Below are positions 13,681 to 16,622 of a DNA stretch of 16,622 nucleotides, piece by piece. The notes beneath the pieces were generated by a model. The model had not been told where the DNA came from and ran no database searches. It was given only the letters and a program-made list of their open reading frames with translations. Source of the stretch: an uncultured Streptococcus sp. (GTDB lineage: Bacteria; Bacillota; Bacilli; Lactobacillales; Streptococcaceae); the NCBI GenBank assembly GCA_902470035.1, contig CABREZ010000020.1:1-16622 (forward strand), given 5' to 3'. Within the stretch, counting starts at the first letter, position 1. Each line of letters begins with the position of its first letter. Made by a program: the position numbers and the translations under genes.

Positions 13681-15909
13681 TTACAATTTTTTTCTCTTTA
13701 ATCTTAGAGCATTGACGACGACGGATACCGAACTAAAACTCATGGCTAGACCTGCTAACATCGGGTTTAAGAGCGGACCACCAAAGAGATAGAGAAGACC
13801 CATCGCCACCGGAATAGCTAAAACATTGTAGATAAAGGCCCAGAACAAGTTTTCCTTGATGGTTTTAATCGTATAGCGACTGATTTCCAAAGACCGGACA
13901 ACATCCATCAATTGCGGTTTCATGACGACGATATCCGCACTTTCCATGGCAATATCTGTCCCAGATCCCATGGCAATCCCGATATCAGCAGTTGCAAGAG
14001 CCGGTGCATCATTGATTCCATCTCCAACCATAATCACAGACTTGCCTTCTGCTTGCAATGTTTGGATCACCCGTGATTTTTCTTGAGGAAGGACTTGACT
14101 GATGACCTGCTGGATTCCAGCCTTCTTAGCAATGGCTTGAGCAGTCCGTTCATTATCCCCAGTCAGCATGATGACCTTCTTGCCCATTTTTTCTAGACTA
14201 GCAACCATTTCTAAACTATCTTCCTTGATGCGGTCTGCTACGCCAAATAGGGCCATGAGTTGTTCATCTTCAGCCAAGAAAATCGGGGTTTGTCCATCCT
14301 GGGTCAAGACTTCCAAGTCAGCCTTGGCAAGATGAATATCGACCCCTTCCTCTTCCATGAGCGCTTGATTCCCAGCCAGATAAACCTGCCCAGCATAGCT
14401 AGCTGTAAGGCCTCTTCCTGTTAAGCTAGAGAAGTTTTCCATCTCTAATAAGACTACCGCCGCTTCCTTGGCAGCATCTAGAATAGCTTGTCCTAGTGGA
14501 TGCTCGGACTTGGCTTCCAGAGAGGCTAGTATTTGTAAGGCATTCACAGCTTGTCCATAAGTATAAGAAGAAGACAACTGAGGCTTTCCTTGAGTGATGG
14601 TCCCCGTTTTATCGAAGACCAAGACTTGTGCTTGATGAGCTAACTCAAGGACATCCCCTCTCTTATAGAGGATCCCATGCTCTGCCCCTAATCCTGTCCC
14701 CACCATAATGGCTGTCGGAGTAGCCAAGCCTAGGGCACATGGACAGGCAATGACCAAGACACTGATCGTTACCGTCATAGCAAAAGTGAAGGTTTCACCC
14801 ATGATAAAATACCAAAAGAGACCAGATAAGAGGGCAATCCCCATAACTACAGGGACAAAAACTCCTGCCACTTGATCAGCAATCTTAGCGATTGGCGCTT
14901 TGGTTTGTTGGGCATCTTCCACCAGCTGAATGATTTGTGCTAGCAAGGTATCCCGACCAACTTTTTCAGCCTGATAGACCAAGCTTCCTTGACCATTGAT
15001 GGAACCAGCGTAAACTGGACTCCCTTCAGTTTTTTGGATGGGGATTGATTCACCCGTCAGCATGCTTTCATCAATGGCTGATTGTCCGGAAACCACTTGA
15101 CCATCAACGGCTATTTTTTCACCTGGCTTGACCAGAATTTGATCTCCAATGACCAAGTCTTCTACTGGCAGTTTCACTTCCTTTCCATCACGTAGGACCG
15201 TTGCCTCTTTAGCCGCCAGATGCATGAGCTTTTTGATGGCTTGAGAAGTACGTCCTTTGGACAGGGTTTCAAAATATTTACCCAGAGTAATCAGAGTCAG
15301 AATCACGGCTACAGACTCAAAGTAAAGCTGATGAACATGATGATGATGACCAATCAAGATATGATAAGTCCCATAAAGACTATAAAGAAAGGCTGCACTA
15401 GTCGCTAAAGCCACCAAAGCATCCATATTGGGATGGCCTTTTAGAAGGGTCCGGAAGCCATTTCGATAAAAGGCTCGTCCGAAGATCATCACAGGAATAG
15501 TCAAGAACAAAAGAACAAGAGTATAAGCCACAGGTGCTCGATCAGGTGAAACAAATGCAGGTGCTGGTAGGCCAATCATGGGGCCCATCGCTAGATAAAA
15601 GAGTGGCAGGGTGAAGATGGAAGACCAAAAGAGCCGTTTTCGGATCAATTGTAACTTGTCACCTTCTCTCTCTTCTTGGCTCTTAGCTGTATCTGGATTA
15701 TATACTACTGCCTCATAACCGGCATCCGCTACCGCTTTTGAAATAGCTTCTGGACTTAGTGGTTCCCCATTGTATTCCACTGTCATTTTTTCAGTGGTTA
15801 GGTTCACTGTCGCTTTTTCAACACCGTCCAGATGGTTGACAGCTTTCTCCACATTGATCACACAGGATGCACAAGTCATCCCATTGACGACAAAGGTTTC
15901 TTCTTTCAT
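13681..15909 (-). CDS. copA: Copper-exporting P1B-type ATPase CopA
   Basis: The 742-aa P-type ATPase pumps Cu(I) out of the cell. One N-terminal metal-binding domain carries GMTCASC (C13, C16). Eight membrane helices are expected. The transmembrane metal motif CPC is at 389-391, the actuator loop TGES at 285-288, the phosphorylated D433 in DKTGT, SEHPLG at 468-473 in the nucleotide domain, GDGIND at 629-634, and the late-helix AMSFSS at 722-727. These define the P1B-1 Cu+ subgroup. An unusual His-rich external loop, GHHHHVH (187-193), lies between the third and fourth helices. The ATG overlaps the copY stop (ATGA), with a GGAGG site in copY's last codons. The gene is induced through CopY. Confidence 0.96.
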   Translation of the reverse strand: MKEETFVVNGMTCASCVINVEKAVNHLDGVEKATVNLTTEKMTVEYNGEPLSPEAISKAVADAGYEAVVYNPDTAKSQEEREGDKLQLIRKRLFWSSIFTLPLFYLAMGPMIGLPAPAFVSPDRAPVAYTLVLLFLTIPVMIFGRAFYRNGFRTLLKGHPNMDALVALATSAAFLYSLYGTYHILIGHHHHVHQLYFESVAVILTLITLGKYFETLSKGRTSQAIKKLMHLAAKEATVLRDGKEVKLPVEDLVIGDQILVKPGEKIAVDGQVVSGQSAIDESMLTGESIPIQKTEGSPVYAGSINGQGSLVYQAEKVGRDTLLAQIIQLVEDAQQTKAPIAKIADQVAGVFVPVVMGIALLSGLFWYFIMGETFTFAMTVTISVLVIACPCALGLATPTAIMVGTGLGAEHGILYKRGDVLELAHQAQVLVFDKTGTITQGKPQLSSSYTYGQAVNALQILASLEAKSEHPLGQAILDAAKEAAVVLLEMENFSSLTGRGLTASYAGQVYLAGNQALMEEEGVDIHLAKADLEVLTQDGQTPIFLAEDEQLMALFGVADRIKEDSLEMVASLEKMGKKVIMLTGDNERTAQAIAKKAGIQQVISQVLPQEKSRVIQTLQAEGKSVIMVGDGINDAPALATADIGIAMGSGTDIAMESADIVVMKPQLMDVVRSLEISRYTIKTIKENLFWAFIYNVLAIPVAMGLLYLFGGPLLNPMLAGLAMSFSSVSVVVNALRLKRKKL

Positions 15910-16340
15910 TTAATTTCCTCCACATGACTGACACAATGACATTGGCCTGGTTGGCAATCACATTGAACCTGCTCCACGCTCTCCTTAGAGGCGAGGATCT
16001 CTTGCAAGTCCTTGATCTGTTCTTTCGTCATTGGTGTTTGCTGGATCAGTTTTCCCAAAAAATGATGATGCTTGGTCAAGCAGATCTTACTTAAAACTTC
16101 TTGGACAGCTGTTAGATTGGCCTCTTCTTCATTAAGGACAGCCTGATACAAATAGGTCCGACCCTCTCTCCGGCTCGTCAGATAGCCTTTATCTGCTAAC
16201 CGTCCCAAGAGGGTTTTTACCGTTGAAGCTGACCAGTCCTGCTTGGTGGAGAGAATCTTGGTTATTTCTGTAGAAGTCGTTTCTCCCTTGGTCCAAAGGA
16301 CCCGCATGACTTCCCATTCCGCACTTGAAATTTTCGCCAT
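15906..16340 (-). CDS. copY: Copper-responsive repressor CopY (BlaI/MecI family)
   Basis: The 144-aa repressor has a BlaI/MecI-type winged helix over about 1-72 (ISSAEWEVMRVLW, then STVKTLLGRLADKGYL with the recognition helix). A C-terminal dimerisation region follows. The tail CDCQPGQCHC (127-136) fits the CxCx4CxC site that binds Zn(II) in the repressing form and Cu(I) in the inactive form. A His run HHH at 91-93 is present in the dimer region. It is the first gene of copYAZ. Two cop boxes in the promoter region show autoregulation, so copper would release the repressor and induce export. The start has AAAGGA upstream. Length and motifs are standard. Confidence 0.95.
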   Translation of the reverse strand: MAKISSAEWEVMRVLWTKGETTSTEITKILSTKQDWSASTVKTLLGRLADKGYLTSRREGRTYLYQAVLNEEEANLTAVQEVLSKICLTKHHHFLGKLIQQTPMTKEQIKDLQEILASKESVEQVQCDCQPGQCHCVSHVEEIK

Positions 16341-16378
16341 TGTTTTTCCTTTCTATCTCCTATTAAACACAATATATT

Positions 16379-16441
16379 TACATTTGTAGTTTCATTATAC
16401 ACCTTCTATTTTTCTTGTCAATAGTTTTGTTTACATTTGTA
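16379..16441 (-). promoter_or_regulatory. cop operon promoter with two CopY operators
   Basis: On the minus strand TTGACA (16416-16421) and TATAAT (16394-16399), 16 bp apart, form a consensus promoter. Two identical cop boxes, TACAAATGTA (consensus TACAnnTGTA), lie at 16379-16388, over the transcription start, and 16432-16441, upstream of the -35. They bracket the promoter at a 53-bp centre spacing, about five helical turns. Confidence 0.93.
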
Positions 16442-16453
16442 GATTTATTTTGC

Positions 16454-16479
16454 AAAAAAATCTAGAACAACTGTTCTAG
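16454..16479 (-). terminator. metK terminator
   Basis: On the minus strand CTAGAAC-AGTT-GTTCTAG forms a seven-pair stem followed by ATTTTTTT (T-run 16454-16460). It is 15 bases past the metK stop and ends 12 bases before the upstream cop box, insulating the cop promoter. Confidence 0.88.
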
Positions 16480-16494
16480 GTTCTTTCTTTCTAC

Positions 16495-16622
16495 TTAGTT
16501 AACCGCTTCTTTCAAGGCTTCTACCTTGTCCAAACGTTCCCATGGAAGGTCGATATCTGTCCGTCCCATATGGCCGTATGCAGCTGTTTGACGATAGATT
16601 GGACGCTTGAGGTCGAGCATTT
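16495..16622 (-). CDS. metK: S-adenosylmethionine synthetase, C-terminal fragment (cut by window edge)
   Basis: The last 41 codons plus stop are visible, beginning MLDLKRPIYRQTAAYGHMGR and continuing through DIDLPWE to a TAA at 16495-16497. RPIYRQTAAYGHxGR followed by LPWE is the conserved end of MetK, which makes S-adenosylmethionine from methionine and ATP. The 5' part lies beyond the right edge, so nothing can be said about its promoter. The reading frame is open to the edge with normal codon use, so I treat it as an intact gene truncated only by the window. Transcription runs toward the cop operon and stops at the hairpin at 16454-16479. Confidence 0.93.
   Translation of the reverse strand, partial: MLDLKRPIYRQTAAYGHMGRTDIDLPWERLDKVEALKEAVN

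Overview
The window looks like chromosomal DNA of a viridans-group Streptococcus (mitis/sanguinis type). The evidence is the ligA-dgk-pulA order, a class II preQ1 riboswitch ahead of queT, a methionine aminopeptidase carrying the streptococcal insert, a CBS-HotDog protein like pneumococcal SpxR beside a MurZ-type enolpyruvyl transferase, and a copYAZ copper operon. I do not claim a species. Nearly everything is on the minus strand. The one plus-strand gene is a GtrA-like membrane protein. All genes look intact; metK is cut by the right edge. No transposase, phage gene, tRNA, rRNA or CRISPR array is visible.

Layout, left to right: (1) 1-88 is the end of an interspersed repeat. (2) 91-5392 holds pulA, dgkB and ligA, transcribed ligA to dgkB to pulA: NAD+ DNA ligase, diacylglycerol kinase and cytosolic pullulanase. 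(3) 5495-5677 is a second, complete, inverted copy of the repeat, made of three consecutive hairpins. The last hairpin in its forward orientation doubles as the terminator of queT. (4) 5684-6792 is a divergent pair: queT (preQ1/queuosine precursor uptake, preQ1-II riboswitch) and a GtrA-like gene. (5) 6849-8017 is a MarR regulator overlapping a free-standing B3/4 tRNA-editing-like domain protein, with a perfect 12-bp palindrome over the promoter. (6) 8135-13167 is a five-gene operon, murZ, GNAT acetyltransferase, spxR-like, map and yihY/brkB, closed by a strong terminator. (7) 13427-16441 is copY-copA-copZ behind a consensus promoter bracketed by two cop boxes. (8) 16495-16622 is the 3' end of metK.

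Most of this is core housekeeping DNA: replication and repair, cell-wall synthesis, N-terminal protein processing, copper export and tRNA modification. The least explained items are the three-hairpin repeat flanking the ligA block in inverted orientation, two genes (ligA and gtrA-like) that appear to make leaderless mRNAs, a nearly identical 20-nt promoter block shared by ligA and murZ, and the MarR/B3-4 pair. No stretch longer than 300 bases lacks a gene; the longest gaps are 5393-5683 (promoter plus repeat) and 13168-13426 (promoter, AT-rich spacer and terminator).
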